The position numbers and the translations under genes are program-made. From Acidobacteriota bacterium (lineage in GTDB: Bacteria; Acidobacteriota; Blastocatellia; Pyrinomonadales; Pyrinomonadaceae), in NCBI GenBank assembly GCA_025463125.1, contig JAOAPX010000007.1, positions 1-37,404 on the forward strand: 37,404 nucleotides of DNA. The letters are read 5' to 3'. The notes beneath the pieces were generated by a model, which had not been told where the DNA came from, did no database searches, and saw nothing but the letters and a program-made list of their open reading frames with translations. Below are positions 1 to 8,476 of this stretch, in pieces. Numbering within the stretch: the first letter of the stretch is position 1; every line of letters starts with the position of its first letter.

Positions 1-2333
1 GTTCCTACCGGCGGTGTTGAAACTGTCGGTGTGAACGGTCCTTGCGCGAATGTACAATATCCGCCCTGTGACGCAGGTCCTGCCTGAACCGTTACCGGCG
101 AGACAGTTGTTAATGCCGGAGCATACAATGCACCGTTTAAGCCGAACGATGCAGGGTTGCTGATCGCGACGTTAAAGGTGAAAGGTGTTCCGACTGCCGT
201 TCCGTTTCCGGCGATCTTACAGATCTTGAGCAGGGTCGGGTTGAAGACGAAGTTTGTAAATTCTACTTCAACTGTCGCCGCTCTCGACGGGACGATTGCC
301 GCGCTCGAGATGAACGACGCGCCGTTACAGTTCGTTTGTCCTGCTACGACATATTCGAGGTCAGGGTTGCCGCCATTAGCAGCTGTTAAAGCAACTGATC
401 CGTTCGGAACACAAACTGTTGACGGCGAAGCTGTTACAGTAGCAGGTACCGCAGTAAAGCCGGTCGATGAGCGGATATTAGCCGTTCTGACCTGTCCAGG
501 TCCGACGCCCGGAATCGTTCCGAAGAAGTCTGTTTCGACAACCGCGATGTTTGTTCCGACAACGAATGTCTGGTTGACGCCCGAGCCCGGAGCAGTTTCA
601 ACGAATTCGCAGAATCCGCCTTGCGCCGCAGGTCCAGCCAAAACCGTAACATCTCTGGTTACTTGTACACCAGGAGCGATAATTCTTCCAGGTCCGCTCG
701 GAGCCGTACCGCGAACTTCATACGTGAACGGTGTTCCTTCAGGAATGCCAGGTCCGGCAATCTTACAAATTTTCAACACGGCAGGATTTGCGCGGTTGAA
801 GAAGTTGAAGGTTGTTTGCGAAGCTGTTCCGCCTTCGAGAACGTCGCCGCTGATATAACCGCCGCCCGCATTCGGGAAGAAACAGGTTGTAGGAAGCGCG
901 TAAGCAGGGATTACAACACCGTTTGCATCGCGTCTTTCATCGATACAACGCGGGTCTGTGTTATTAACACCTGAGCCGAGAACGATTTCGTTGAAACGGT
1001 CTGCCGGGAAGGTCGAACCTGATTCCAATGTGAATCCTGGTCTGCCTAATTCCGTTACGGTTACGTCGCCAGGTGCCGGGAACGGTCCTGCAAATGTCGG
1101 AACTGTAACTTGGATCGGACCTGAACAAGCTCCAACCGGAACTGAGAAGGTCGTGTTTTGAATTGCATCAACCGTGAAGCTGAAGAATCCGGTAACGTCA
1201 AGCGAATCGGCGGTTGTGCTGCCGATAGCAAGTGCGGGACGTTTACAAATTTCGATAACCGCCATGATGGCGAAGGTGTTTGTAAAGGTAACAACCGTTT
1301 GATTGGCGATGCTGCCTTCACGAACGTTTACTACTGCTGTTCTCAGCGGAAGATTTACTGTTCCGAGCGATCCCGCTACTGAAGAGGTTACGCTCAACAG
1401 ACGGAAACGATTCGTGAACGTTCCTGCCGGAAGCGTACGACCTTCGAGAAGTTCTTCGATCGTGACAGGTCCTGCCGGAAGATCGATCGGACCGGTACAG
1501 CCGCCGACCGGAGCTTCACGCACGATGCCGCCGATGCGGAATGCGAAAACTCGGTTTTCCAAACCGGCTCCAGCAGCTTCTTTACAGATTTCTAAGATAC
1601 CTGTTCCGCCGCCGACTGCCGCTTCAGTTAATTGAACTTCGCCGCCCAATGACAATGTTCTGCCGTTTACTTTCGCACCGGCTTCAACATTGATCGAACC
1701 TTTTGCCAGGATGTTTCCTGCAAAATCAACGCCAGCTTCAACGCTTGCTCTTTCGTTTGAAACGAAAAAGACGTTTCCGGCATTGGCGCCGTTAACCAGT
1801 GAAAAGTTCAGACCGCTTTTAGCTGTGATCGCTCCGTCTACTCTGAAAACAAAGATAGCGTTTTGATCGCCAGCTGCGTCTAAAACAAATTCACCTGCCA
1901 AATCAGCCGATTTGGCTGCATATACGCCGGCACTATAAGAACCGCTGCGCAATTGGCTGATTTCGGTTGCCGGTAATTGATTGATCGCGTTAAACGAAGC
2001 GGCTAAATCGTTGCGGACGCGAGCGCCCATTTCAGCATCGCGGCTGGCAACACCCGAGTTGCCGCCTTTGACTGAAGATCTGCCGTCTTCTTTAATTCCC
2101 TGCTCGGCAAAGACCGAATATTCGGTTGCCGTTCTTAAGTCTAAAGCAACACGAAGCATTTCAGCCGTCGCGCGACCATCGCTTTTCACGCTTGAAGCTG
2201 ATGCCGTGCCGGTATTATTCGGCAGGACAAAGAATCCCACAGCAGTCAACGCCACGAGGGTGAAGAGTGTCATGAGATATAAAGTTTTCGAGCCTGTGCG
2301 GCTGGAAAAACTTTTTTGAATATTCATTTTCAT
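1..2333 (-). CDS. Large secreted repeat protein with N-terminal ice-binding-like (DUF3494-type) domain, 3' end outside window
   Basis: The minus strand is open for 777 codons from ATG 2333 and runs off the left edge, so the C-terminus is missing. Residues 1-46 form a signal peptide: basic n-region, hydrophobic core about 18-37, likely cleavage after ASA. Residues about 55-240 resemble the DUF3494/ice-binding beta-solenoid, with 'FVFRVDGAI' near 161, 'GNVFFVS' near 187, 'FAGNILAKGSI' near 204 and 'VNGRTLSLGG' near 222. After that come at least four repeat units, each opening with a hydrophobic-(E/K)-ICK string at about 247, 360, 520 and 702, and carrying 'AGPA.QGG.C' or 'PVG.C.GP' cysteine segments. 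The start is supported by AAGG words at 2342-2354. Family knowledge suggests an extracellular adhesin or ice-binding role. The sequence shows export and repeats but does not prove ice binding. Confidence 0.85.
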   Translation of the reverse strand, partial: MKMNIQKSFSSRTGSKTLYLMTLFTLVALTAVGFFVLPNNTGTASASSVKSDGRATAEMLRVALDLRTATEYSVFAEQGIKEDGRSSVKGGNSGVASRDAEMGARVRNDLAASFNAINQLPATEISQLRSGSYSAGVYAAKSADLAGEFVLDAAGDQNAIFVFRVDGAITAKSGLNFSLVNGANAGNVFFVSNERASVEAGVDFAGNILAKGSINVEAGAKVNGRTLSLGGEVQLTEAAVGGGTGILEICKEAAGAGLENRVFAFRIGGIVREAPVGGCTGPIDLPAGPVTIEELLEGRTLPAGTFTNRFRLLSVTSSVAGSLGTVNLPLRTAVVNVREGSIANQTVVTFTNTFAIMAVIEICKRPALAIGSTTADSLDVTGFFSFTVDAIQNTTFSVPVGACSGPIQVTVPTFAGPFPAPGDVTVTELGRPGFTLESGSTFPADRFNEIVLGSGVNNTDPRCIDERRDANGVVIPAYALPTTCFFPNAGGGYISGDVLEGGTASQTTFNFFNRANPAVLKICKIAGPGIPEGTPFTYEVRGTAPSGPGRIIAPGVQVTRDVTVLAGPAAQGGFCEFVETAPGSGVNQTFVVGTNIAVVETDFFGTIPGVGPGQVRTANIRSSTGFTAVPATVTASPSTVCVPNGSVALTAANGGNPDLEYVVAGQTNCNGASFISSAAIVPSRAATVEVEFTNFVFNPTLLKICKIAGNGTAVGTPFTFNVAISNPASFGLNGALYAPALTTVSPVTVQAGPASQGGYCTFAQGPFTPTVSTPPVG

Positions 2334-2562
2334 TTTGGTAATCCTTCCTTCCTTAATTAAGATTTATTTATGGTAATGATTCACACCTTACCGCATACAT
2401 ATAGCGACACCGTATGAACCGGTTTTCCCAAACATAAAGTTTGCAGCCTCCTGCAAGCTTATCTAGTTAGCTGCTTATGGAGAGTAGCACAAAAGCCCTT
2501 AACTCTTGTATTAAGAATACTTTCGAGTTGTTCGCCACCCTACCGCTTTGCTATTCTAGGGT
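2334..2562 (-). promoter_or_regulatory. Hairpin-rich 5' leader of the ice-binding-like gene
   Basis: The stretch before ATG 2333 holds several inverted repeats. On the plus strand they are ACCCTA/TAGGGT (2537-2542 with 2557-2562), a nested stem AACTC/GAGTT around GTATT/AATAC (2501-2529), a perfect six-base stem TTGCAG/CTGCAA with a four-base loop (2441-2456), and GGTAA/TTACC (2372-2376 with 2388-2392). Read on the minus strand they would be a structured leader ending in the AAGG-rich ribosome binding region. I could not match it to a riboswitch family I know, and no -10/-35 pair was convincing. Confidence 0.4.
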
Positions 2563-2860
2563 AAAAGATATTTTGTGTCTACCTATAACGTCCTAAAAAT
2601 ATCATAAAGATATATTTAGAATGGATTTTTTTTTGTTTAACGAGAAGTAATTTATTTAAAACGCGAATTTGTTTTTTTAATCAAATAAATGATTGAATTA
2701 TTTTAATTCAGCGTTTTACTACTGTTCGCTAAAGCTTTCGAAAACATAGCCGTATGCGGGAAGCAGCCGTATTGTCTCCTATAAAATGTTTAATAGGAAA
2801 AGTATTCAGAAAATTTATGCGATTCGTTTATTTAAAACGGCAAGAGCCGGATTCGAGAAT

Positions 2861-2945
2861 AAACAAATTCGTCGCCTACATCTCCGCAAACACTTGATTT
2901 TTCTATCCGATACATTTTCAAACACAAGTTAGGACGAATTTGTTT
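2861..2945. repeat. 13-base perfect inverted repeat
   Basis: AAACAAATTCGTC at 2861-2873 is matched exactly by its reverse complement at 2933-2945, with 59 bases between. Inside the loop ACTTG (2892-2896) and CAAGT (2925-2929) add a second, inner stem. Another copy of the word CGAATTTGTTT lies at 2664-2674. No open frame lies between the arms, so this is either a large cruciform/hairpin or the trace of a small inserted element. Confidence 0.6.
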
Positions 2946-3213
2946 CGGTTAATTTGCCAAACAAAATTCGCCTTCTTTATTTTTCCTTTATTTTATTTCC
3001 CGCAGGAAAAATTGTTTTATTGATTATATATATTTTTTTGTCATACGTAAACTCATTTGTGTCAGCAAAATCACCTGCTGAATCTTGTTAATATTCTCAA
3101 ATCCTTATTTTTGAATCGTTTAATTATTTTTTTGTTAACATTTTTTTTAATTCCAATCTTCTGTAAATTATAAAAGTCAGCGGCTCTTAAAAAAGGTTTT
3201 TACTTAATTTCCG

Positions 3214-3252
3214 GGCAAAACAAACCGCCTTTTGCCAAAGCGGCAAAACAAA
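3214..3252. repeat. Hairpin flanked by direct repeats GGCAAAACAAA
   Basis: GGCAAAACAAA occurs at 3214-3224 and 3242-3252. The second copy also pairs with TTTTGCC at 3230-3236, forming a perfect seven-base stem with a five-base loop. No role is evident. Confidence 0.5.
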
Positions 3253-3278
3253 GCAAATCACGGCATTTTCCAAGCGTT

Positions 3279-3304
3279 TATAACATTTATATATAACATT
3301 TATA
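3279..3304. repeat. Tandem 13-mer TATAACATTTATA x2
   Basis: Two exact, directly abutting copies at 3279-3291 and 3292-3304, in the upstream region of the SDR gene. They contain TATAAC-like strings that could act as -10 elements, but no paired -35 was convincing. Confidence 0.7.
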
Positions 3305-3405
3305 GATACAATCCCGATTAAATTTATAACGGCAGAAAATTATCGTTTAATAATTATTAAACAGTTTTCTTTTTTTACTCAATATTTCTCAGCAAATTGA
3401 AGGCG

Positions 3406-3522
3406 TCAAATGTTCAGAAACAGCTTTAAGTATTTTTCTTTCAAAATCATCTGCAATCGCTGCGGCGGATGACTTGCTGAAACGACGAAATGATTTTTAA
3501 GGGTTTCCAAAATGTTGCTCAT
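3406..3522 (-). CDS. Possible 38-residue small ORF
   Basis: ATG 3522 opens a frame of 38 codons ending at TGA 3406. The predicted peptide starts MSNILETLKNHF, contains an SHPPQR segment and ends KLFLNI. It is mixed polar/hydrophobic, with no signal peptide or membrane helix. No ribosome binding site is visible, and no family is recognised. It could be a chance frame, or the remnant of a longer gene in this AT-rich region. It is listed because its composition looks more protein-like than the surrounding DNA. Confidence 0.2.
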   Translation of the reverse strand: MSNILETLKNHFVVSASHPPQRLQMILKEKYLKLFLNI

Positions 3523-3586
3523 AATCGAGGGTCTATGTTTTACTTAATCTTATGGTAGGAAATGAGGGAAAAGAGGTGAAAATAAA

Positions 3587-4606
3587 TTGAAGATAAATTT
3601 AAAGCCGATTAGTACCCAGGTAATCGTTGTGTTCGGCGCATCGAGCGGCATCGGACGCCTGACGGCGCTCGAACTCGCCAAAAAAGGCGCGAAAATCTGC
3701 GCGGCGGCTCGCAGCGCGGAAGGATTAAAATCGCTTGTCGCGGAAATCGAAGAACACGGCGGCGATGCTTTTTACATTCTGGCGGATACGGCGGATTTCG
3801 AACAGGTCAGGAATGTCGCGGAAAAAACCGTTGAAAGATACGGCAGAATCGATTCATGGATTCACTGCGCCGGAGCTTTTCTTTTCGCGCCTTTTACCGA
3901 AACCGAGCCCGAAGAATACGAGCGGCTTATCGAAGTAAATCTTCTCGGGCAAATCTACGGGGCGAAAGCGGCTTTTCCTTATCTTGAAAAACGCGGCGGC
4001 GCTTTAATTCATATTTCATCGGTCGAAGCCTGGCGAACGGTTCCCTTCCAATCGGCTTACGGCGCTTCGAAACACGGAATCTACGGTTTTCTGCAGGCGC
4101 TGCGCGTTGAATTCGCTCATAATGAAATACCGATCGCCGTTACGCAGATAATGCCCGCGGCGATAAACACACCGATTTACGATAAAGGTCGAAACAAAAT
4201 GCCGTTTAAACCTCGCCCGGTTCCGCCGATTTATCATCCGCAAATCGTGGTCGATGCGATTCTTTACGCGGCTGAAAATCCGACGAAAGATTTGGTCGCC
4301 GGCGGCGCGGGTTTAGGCGTAGTCGCGGCGGAAAGGCTGTCGCCGGCATTAACCGATTGGATTACGGAAAAAGTCGGCTTTACCGGACAAACCACAGATA
4401 TTCCGAATCCGGGCGAATACGACGGAAACTTATTCGAGCCGGTCGGAGAATTCGACACGATCGAAGGCAGATTTTCCGATGAGCAGCTGGAAACCGATCC
4501 GTATCGGTATTATTCGACACGCCCGAACGTTCGCAGCGGTTTGCTTGCCGCGGGCGCGATCATCGGCGCGGCTTTTATCTGGAAAGCGCTGAAAAATAAA
4601 GAATAA
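3587..4606 (+). CDS. SDR-family NAD(P)-dependent oxidoreductase with C-terminal membrane-anchor-like segment
   Basis: 339 residues starting at TTG 3587, chosen because AGAGGTG (3572-3578) sits eight bases upstream and the Rossmann strand follows at once. The dinucleotide-binding motif GASSGIG is at 17-23, with NAG replaced by CAG at 95-97. The catalytic set is Ser145, Tyr158 and Lys162 (YGASK). This is the classical SDR fold, but classical members are about 250 residues. Here about 90 extra residues end in a hydrophobic stretch, about 318-333, followed by WKALKNKE, suggesting a C-terminal membrane tether. Substrate unknown. The gene stands alone, diverging from the secreted-protein gene across 1.25 kb and followed by a strong terminator. 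Confidence 0.9.
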   Translation: MKINLKPISTQVIVVFGASSGIGRLTALELAKKGAKICAAARSAEGLKSLVAEIEEHGGDAFYILADTADFEQVRNVAEKTVERYGRIDSWIHCAGAFLFAPFTETEPEEYERLIEVNLLGQIYGAKAAFPYLEKRGGALIHISSVEAWRTVPFQSAYGASKHGIYGFLQALRVEFAHNEIPIAVTQIMPAAINTPIYDKGRNKMPFKPRPVPPIYHPQIVVDAILYAAENPTKDLVAGGAGLGVVAAERLSPALTDWITEKVGFTGQTTDIPNPGEYDGNLFEPVGEFDTIEGRFSDEQLETDPYRYYSTRPNVRSGLLAAGAIIGAAFIWKALKNKE

Positions 4607-4625
4607 AGCGTTAAGAATGCAGTTT

Positions 4626-4674
4626 AAAAAGGAAATGCCCGCCGTTTAACAATTCGGCGGGCATTTCCTTTTTT
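4626..4674. terminator. Bidirectional rho-independent terminator
   Basis: A perfect 14-base stem (4631-4644 with 4655-4668) with a 10-base loop is preceded by five A and followed by six T. It can therefore stop transcription from the SDR gene (rightward) and from the converging sigma-54 activator gene (leftward). Confidence 0.9.
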
Positions 4675-4686
4675 GTAAAATCAATA

Positions 4687-4714
4687 TTTACTTTACGTTA
4701 TTTACTTTAGGTTA
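4687..4714. repeat. Tandem 14-mer abutting the 3' end of the activator gene
   Basis: TTTACTTTACGTTA (4687-4700) is followed directly by TTTACTTTAGGTTA (4701-4714), differing at one base. The repeat ends three bases before the activator's stop codon at 4718-4720. Confidence 0.7.
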
Positions 4715-4717
4715 TTT

Positions 4718-6070
4718 TTACCCGAGCTTTTCCGTAGCGATTTTCAGCGTTTTAATCCGCCGGTGCAGATGGCTCCGGTCGACGCCCATTAATTCGGCTG
4801 CCTTTGAAACGTTTCCGTCGGCTTCGGCTAGTTTGCGCGTAATAAATTCGCGCTGGTAAGCTTCGGTGGCTTTTTTAAAGGAAGGAAAACGAAAGCTGGA
4901 AGAGGGCGGAATCTCTTCGGACATAAACGGCAAATCGTCAGCGCCGATTTTTTGTTTTCCGTTCATAATTACGATGCGCTCGACTGTGTTTCTAAGCTCG
5001 CGTATATTTCCCAGCCAGTAATAATTTTGCAAAGCTTCCATCGCATTTTCCGTAAATATCTTCGGTTTTTTTCCGTAGTTGAAAGAAAATTTCCGGTTAA
5101 AATGTTCGATTAAAACGGGAATATCTTCGAGACGCTCGCGCAAAGGCGGAATCTGAAACGGGATAACGTTAAGACGATAAAACAAATCGGCGCGAAAATC
5201 CCCGTTTTCGATCAAATCTTCCAAACGCTTGTTCGTCGCCGAAATTACGCGAACGTCTACTTTGACGGGCGTATTGCTGCCGACCGGTTCAAACCGCTGC
5301 TCTTCCAAAACCCTCAGCATTTTCGCCTGCACGCGCGGCGACATATCGCCGATCTCGTCGAGAAAAAGCGTCGCGCCGTCAGCGATTTCAAACTTTCCTT
5401 TTTTCGCCGAAAGCGCGCCGGAAAACGCGCCCTTTGCATGACCGAAAAGCTCTGATTCGACCAAATCTTCAGGAATCGCGGCGGAATTTATCTCAACAAA
5501 CGGCGCGTTTTTGCGGCGCGACTGGGCGTGAATCGCGCGCGCGACGAGTTCTTTTCCGGTGCCGGATTCGCCGGAAATCAAAACTCTTCCGTCGGTCGGC
5601 GCGACGATCGCGATTTGTTTCCTGAGCGCGCGCATCGCAATGGATTCGCCGACCATTTCGTATTCGTGGCTGAGCTGTTCGGCGAGCTGCGCGTTTATGC
5701 GCTCGAGTTCCCTTTGCTTGATGGCGTTTCTGACGGTAAGAACGGTTTTTTCCAGGCTGAGAGGCTTTTCGATAAAGTCAAAAGCGCCGAGTTTCGTGGC
5801 GTTAACGGCTGTTTCGATATTTCCGTGACCGGAAATCATCACGACAGACGCTTCGTTTCCGCTTTCGCGCAAATATTTCAAGGTTTCCAAACCGTCGATT
5901 CCCGGCAGCCATACGTCGAGTAAAATGCAGTCGAAATTTTTCGTTTCGATTAATTTCAGACAATCTTCGCCCGATTCGACCGCATCGACCTCGAAGCCTT
6001 CGTCTTCCAAAACCCCGCGCAGCGTTTCGCGAATTCCGCGTTCATCGTCAACGATTAAAATTGAATTCAT
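4718..6070 (-). CDS. NtrX/NtrC-type sigma-54-dependent response regulator
   Basis: 450 residues in three parts. The receiver domain is 1-120, with phospho-acceptor Asp52 and Lys102. The AAA+ sigma-54 interaction domain is about 138-370, with Walker A GESGTGKE (167-174) and Walker B LFLDEI (235-240). A Fis-type helix-turn-helix lies at about 405-442. The sigma-54 contact loop reads GAFSGA (214-219) rather than GAFTGA, a conservative Thr-to-Ser change. The upstream kinase at 6208-8385 is NtrY-like and co-directional across 137 bases, so the pair most likely forms an NtrYX-type two-component system. Targets (nitrogen, envelope or redox genes in other bacteria) cannot be read from this window. 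Confidence 0.93.
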   Translation of the reverse strand: MNSILIVDDERGIRETLRGVLEDEGFEVDAVESGEDCLKLIETKNFDCILLDVWLPGIDGLETLKYLRESGNEASVVMISGHGNIETAVNATKLGAFDFIEKPLSLEKTVLTVRNAIKQRELERINAQLAEQLSHEYEMVGESIAMRALRKQIAIVAPTDGRVLISGESGTGKELVARAIHAQSRRKNAPFVEINSAAIPEDLVESELFGHAKGAFSGALSAKKGKFEIADGATLFLDEIGDMSPRVQAKMLRVLEEQRFEPVGSNTPVKVDVRVISATNKRLEDLIENGDFRADLFYRLNVIPFQIPPLRERLEDIPVLIEHFNRKFSFNYGKKPKIFTENAMEALQNYYWLGNIRELRNTVERIVIMNGKQKIGADDLPFMSEEIPPSSSFRFPSFKKATEAYQREFITRKLAEADGNVSKAAELMGVDRSHLHRRIKTLKIATEKLG

Positions 6071-6207
6071 TATGTAAAAACTTTTATCTATTAACCTTTT
6101 CCCAAATTCTTTAATGTTTGTTCATTAATTACTTTAAGTATTTTACCAGCCGATCAGCAACATTTTTGCCGGAAAATTCACTCGCTGCTTATCGGATTGC
6201 TGTAATT

Positions 6208-8385
6208 TTATGAAGAAACCGGCAACTCCACAACAAATTTCGCGCCCTTTACGGAATTATTAACCGCCCTGATTTTTCCTTGATGCTCCGAGATTATTCG
6301 CTGCACAATCGCCAACCCCAAACCGGTTCCGCGCCCTTTGGTCGAAAAATACGGCTGAAAAAGTTTTTGCAAATCAATCGGCGGAATTCCCTTTCCGTTG
6401 TCGGAAACTTCCGCGACGATTAAATCTCTGGCTTTATCATAAAACGTTTTCAGGCAAATTCGCTTTTCTTCCTGATGCTCCTCAAATGCTTCGCCGGCGT
6501 TTTCGATCAGGTTCACGAAAACTCGCTTTAACTGTTCTTCGTCGATCATCGAACCCGGCAGATTTTCGTTTAACTGCAATTCTATTCGAACGTCCGCGAA
6601 ACGATCTTCAAATAAATGCGCGGACTGTTTGATTATCTCGTTTAAGTTTCCGTTTTCGAGCCGCACGTTCGGCAGCCTCGCAAAACGCGAAAACTCGTCA
6701 ACCATCGATTTTAAAGAATTCACTTCGCGCAGAATCGTCCGCGTGCTTTCATCGATCACATTTTGCATTCGCGGCGTTGAGCTGTGAATCTCATCACCGT
6801 TTTCTTCGAGAGTTCTTTTAAAGTTTTTTGAAATTCTTTCGGCGGAAAGCTGTATCGGCGTTAAAGGATTTTTGATTTCGTGCGCCATCCGGCGAGCGAC
6901 TTCCGCCCAGGCTGAAGCTCTCTGAGCCGTGATAAGCTCGGATAAATCTTCGATCACCAGCACGACGCCGCTCGATACGCCGAACGTTGTCGGCAGAGAG
7001 GTCGCCGTCAGCGAAACCGGAAAATTTACGTTCGATTCGGCGCTTCCGTCTGCGCGCTCGGGCAGCAGAACCGTCTGCTCGGTCGCTTTGCCGATACGGC
7101 GCGCGCGATTCAGAAGCCTTTCGAAAACGATCCGGTTTTCTTCGTTTATTAATTGCTTTAACTCAAAACCGGCAAAGTTTGCGTTTTCCAGTTTCAAAAT
7201 CTGAATCGCCGCTTTATTGATCGTCGTCACGCGATTTTTCGCGTCGAAAGAAATCACGCCGGTCGAAAGCGACTGCAAAACCGTTTCGATATAACGGCGT
7301 CTTTCTTCAAGCTCGGCGGAATTTTCTTCGAGTTTGGCGGACATCTGATTGAAAGAAGCGACGAGTAAAGCCAGTTCGTCTTCGGCTAAAACTTCTACCC
7401 GGTGACCGAGATTGCCCTGCGCGATTTCGTCAGCGCCTTCCGCCAAAGCCTTGATCGGGACCGTTAAGCCGCGTGCGATGTGCAGCGCCGTCCAGCTCGA
7501 TGCGAATATCAGCAAAAACGTTAACACGCCGAGCGTTAAAAAGCCGATTTGTCGAACGTTTAGTTGTTTTTCCTTTAACCGGTCGAATTCGATCAACGAA
7601 TTATTAATTAATTGGCTGACGTTTTCTTCCGAGTATAAACCGGATATGACGACTATTTTTCTACCGTCGGAAAAATTGGTCGCCGCCGCGTCGAAACCTT
7701 GCCCGTCGCCGAGCGGCAGCTCGTCGAAGCGCCCGTTTTTGACCAGCCCGGAAATTTTATCGAGCTCTTCTTTTTGCTTCGGCTCTAAGTTTTTTTCGTA
7801 AAAAGCCAGCGTTTGATTTGTATTTGAAAGAACTTCGATTCTCGTCAAATTACCGGCTTCACTGATTTTACGCAATTCTTCGCTTGTAATCTCGCGTTTT
7901 TCAAGACTCGTCGCCAGCATTCTCACTGTTTCCTGAAACTTTTCCGCCTGAAGATTGATCGCCTGGTTCTGCACCTGGCGCGCTTCGCGGGCGACGTTTT
8001 CCGGTATCTGCGTAAACCAGCGTTCGAGCGCGCGATTCATAAAAAGGTATGAAAAACCCGCCATTGCGATAATCGGCAAAAGGCTGATAGCAAAAAAATA
8101 CAGCCAGAGACGCGTTTTAAATTTCGCGCCGAGAACCAATGAACGCCGCTCGCGTGCAAGTTTTATAAGGTTTCTCAGCAGGATAAAGCCGAAAATGACA
8201 AACGCGATAAAATTCAAAGAAGAAAGCGCGTAAAGCAAAAGCGTATCGCTCGCGGTATCGACGGCGAGATTTTTCCAGAGATTCGAGGTTTGCAGAAGAA
8301 TCAGAAAAGTCAGCGAAATCAGCACAAAAACGCCCAGTATCCAGGGCGAAGTTCGTCGTTTCGGTTGATTGTTCGGCGCGTCCAC
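6208..8385 (-). CDS. NtrY-like membrane sensor histidine kinase
   Basis: 725 residues from GTG 8385. Membrane helices lie near 15-32, 52-71, 93-117 and 279-299. They are followed by HAMP (about 300-355), PAS (about 362-480), a HisKA domain with His502 in AHEIKNPLTP, and an ATPase domain with NLIENA (625-630), DNGKGIP (662-668) and GRGTGLGLA (684-692). The extracytoplasmic sensor lies between about 118 and 278. It presumably phosphorylates the sigma-54 regulator at 4718-6070. A TTG at 8502 would add 39 residues but would overlap the divergent protease gene. The GTG start leaves a 91-base divergent spacer, which is why I prefer it; neither has a clear ribosome binding site. Confidence 0.9.
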   Translation of the reverse strand: MDAPNNQPKRRTSPWILGVFVLISLTFLILLQTSNLWKNLAVDTASDTLLLYALSSLNFIAFVIFGFILLRNLIKLARERRSLVLGAKFKTRLWLYFFAISLLPIIAMAGFSYLFMNRALERWFTQIPENVAREARQVQNQAINLQAEKFQETVRMLATSLEKREITSEELRKISEAGNLTRIEVLSNTNQTLAFYEKNLEPKQKEELDKISGLVKNGRFDELPLGDGQGFDAAATNFSDGRKIVVISGLYSEENVSQLINNSLIEFDRLKEKQLNVRQIGFLTLGVLTFLLIFASSWTALHIARGLTVPIKALAEGADEIAQGNLGHRVEVLAEDELALLVASFNQMSAKLEENSAELEERRRYIETVLQSLSTGVISFDAKNRVTTINKAAIQILKLENANFAGFELKQLINEENRIVFERLLNRARRIGKATEQTVLLPERADGSAESNVNFPVSLTATSLPTTFGVSSGVVLVIEDLSELITAQRASAWAEVARRMAHEIKNPLTPIQLSAERISKNFKRTLEENGDEIHSSTPRMQNVIDESTRTILREVNSLKSMVDEFSRFARLPNVRLENGNLNEIIKQSAHLFEDRFADVRIELQLNENLPGSMIDEEQLKRVFVNLIENAGEAFEEHQEEKRICLKTFYDKARDLIVAEVSDNGKGIPPIDLQKLFQPYFSTKGRGTGLGLAIVQRIISEHQGKIRAVNNSVKGAKFVVELPVSS

Positions 8386-8476
8386 GAATGTCAGTTTAGC
8401 ATAAAAGAGTTTTTCGGGTTTATAGCGTTTCTGCGCTTCATGAAGTAAAATCCGTCTCGGCGCAAAGCGAAAATTT

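Larger units (their letters stand above)
2563..3586. other. AT-rich gene-free region between divergent genes
   Basis: About 1 kb without a convincing gene separates the ice-binding-like gene (leftward) from the SDR gene (rightward). It contains a 13-base inverted repeat (2861-2873 / 2933-2945), a 13-base direct repeat TTTATTTAAAACG (2651-2663, 2827-2839), a tandem 13-mer (3279-3304), and a stem flanked by GGCAAAACAAA copies (3214-3252). The only open frame worth noting is a 38-residue minus-strand ORF at 3406-3522. The base composition is clearly more AT-rich than the flanking genes. Confidence 0.6.

Noticed and set aside
157-2319. Several plus-strand frames of 67-233 codons across the left end
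   Set aside because: They are antisense to a continuous 777-codon minus-strand frame with a signal peptide and recognisable domain; their peptides are low-complexity and match no family.
2334-2562. c-di-GMP-I riboswitch in the leader
   Set aside because: GCAAAGC and GGTAGGGT strings looked suggestive, but the conserved CACGCACAGGGCAAACC segment and core order are absent.
2563-3586. Insertion sequence or prophage remnant
   Set aside because: No transposase, integrase or phage-like frame and no target-site duplication around the inverted repeat.
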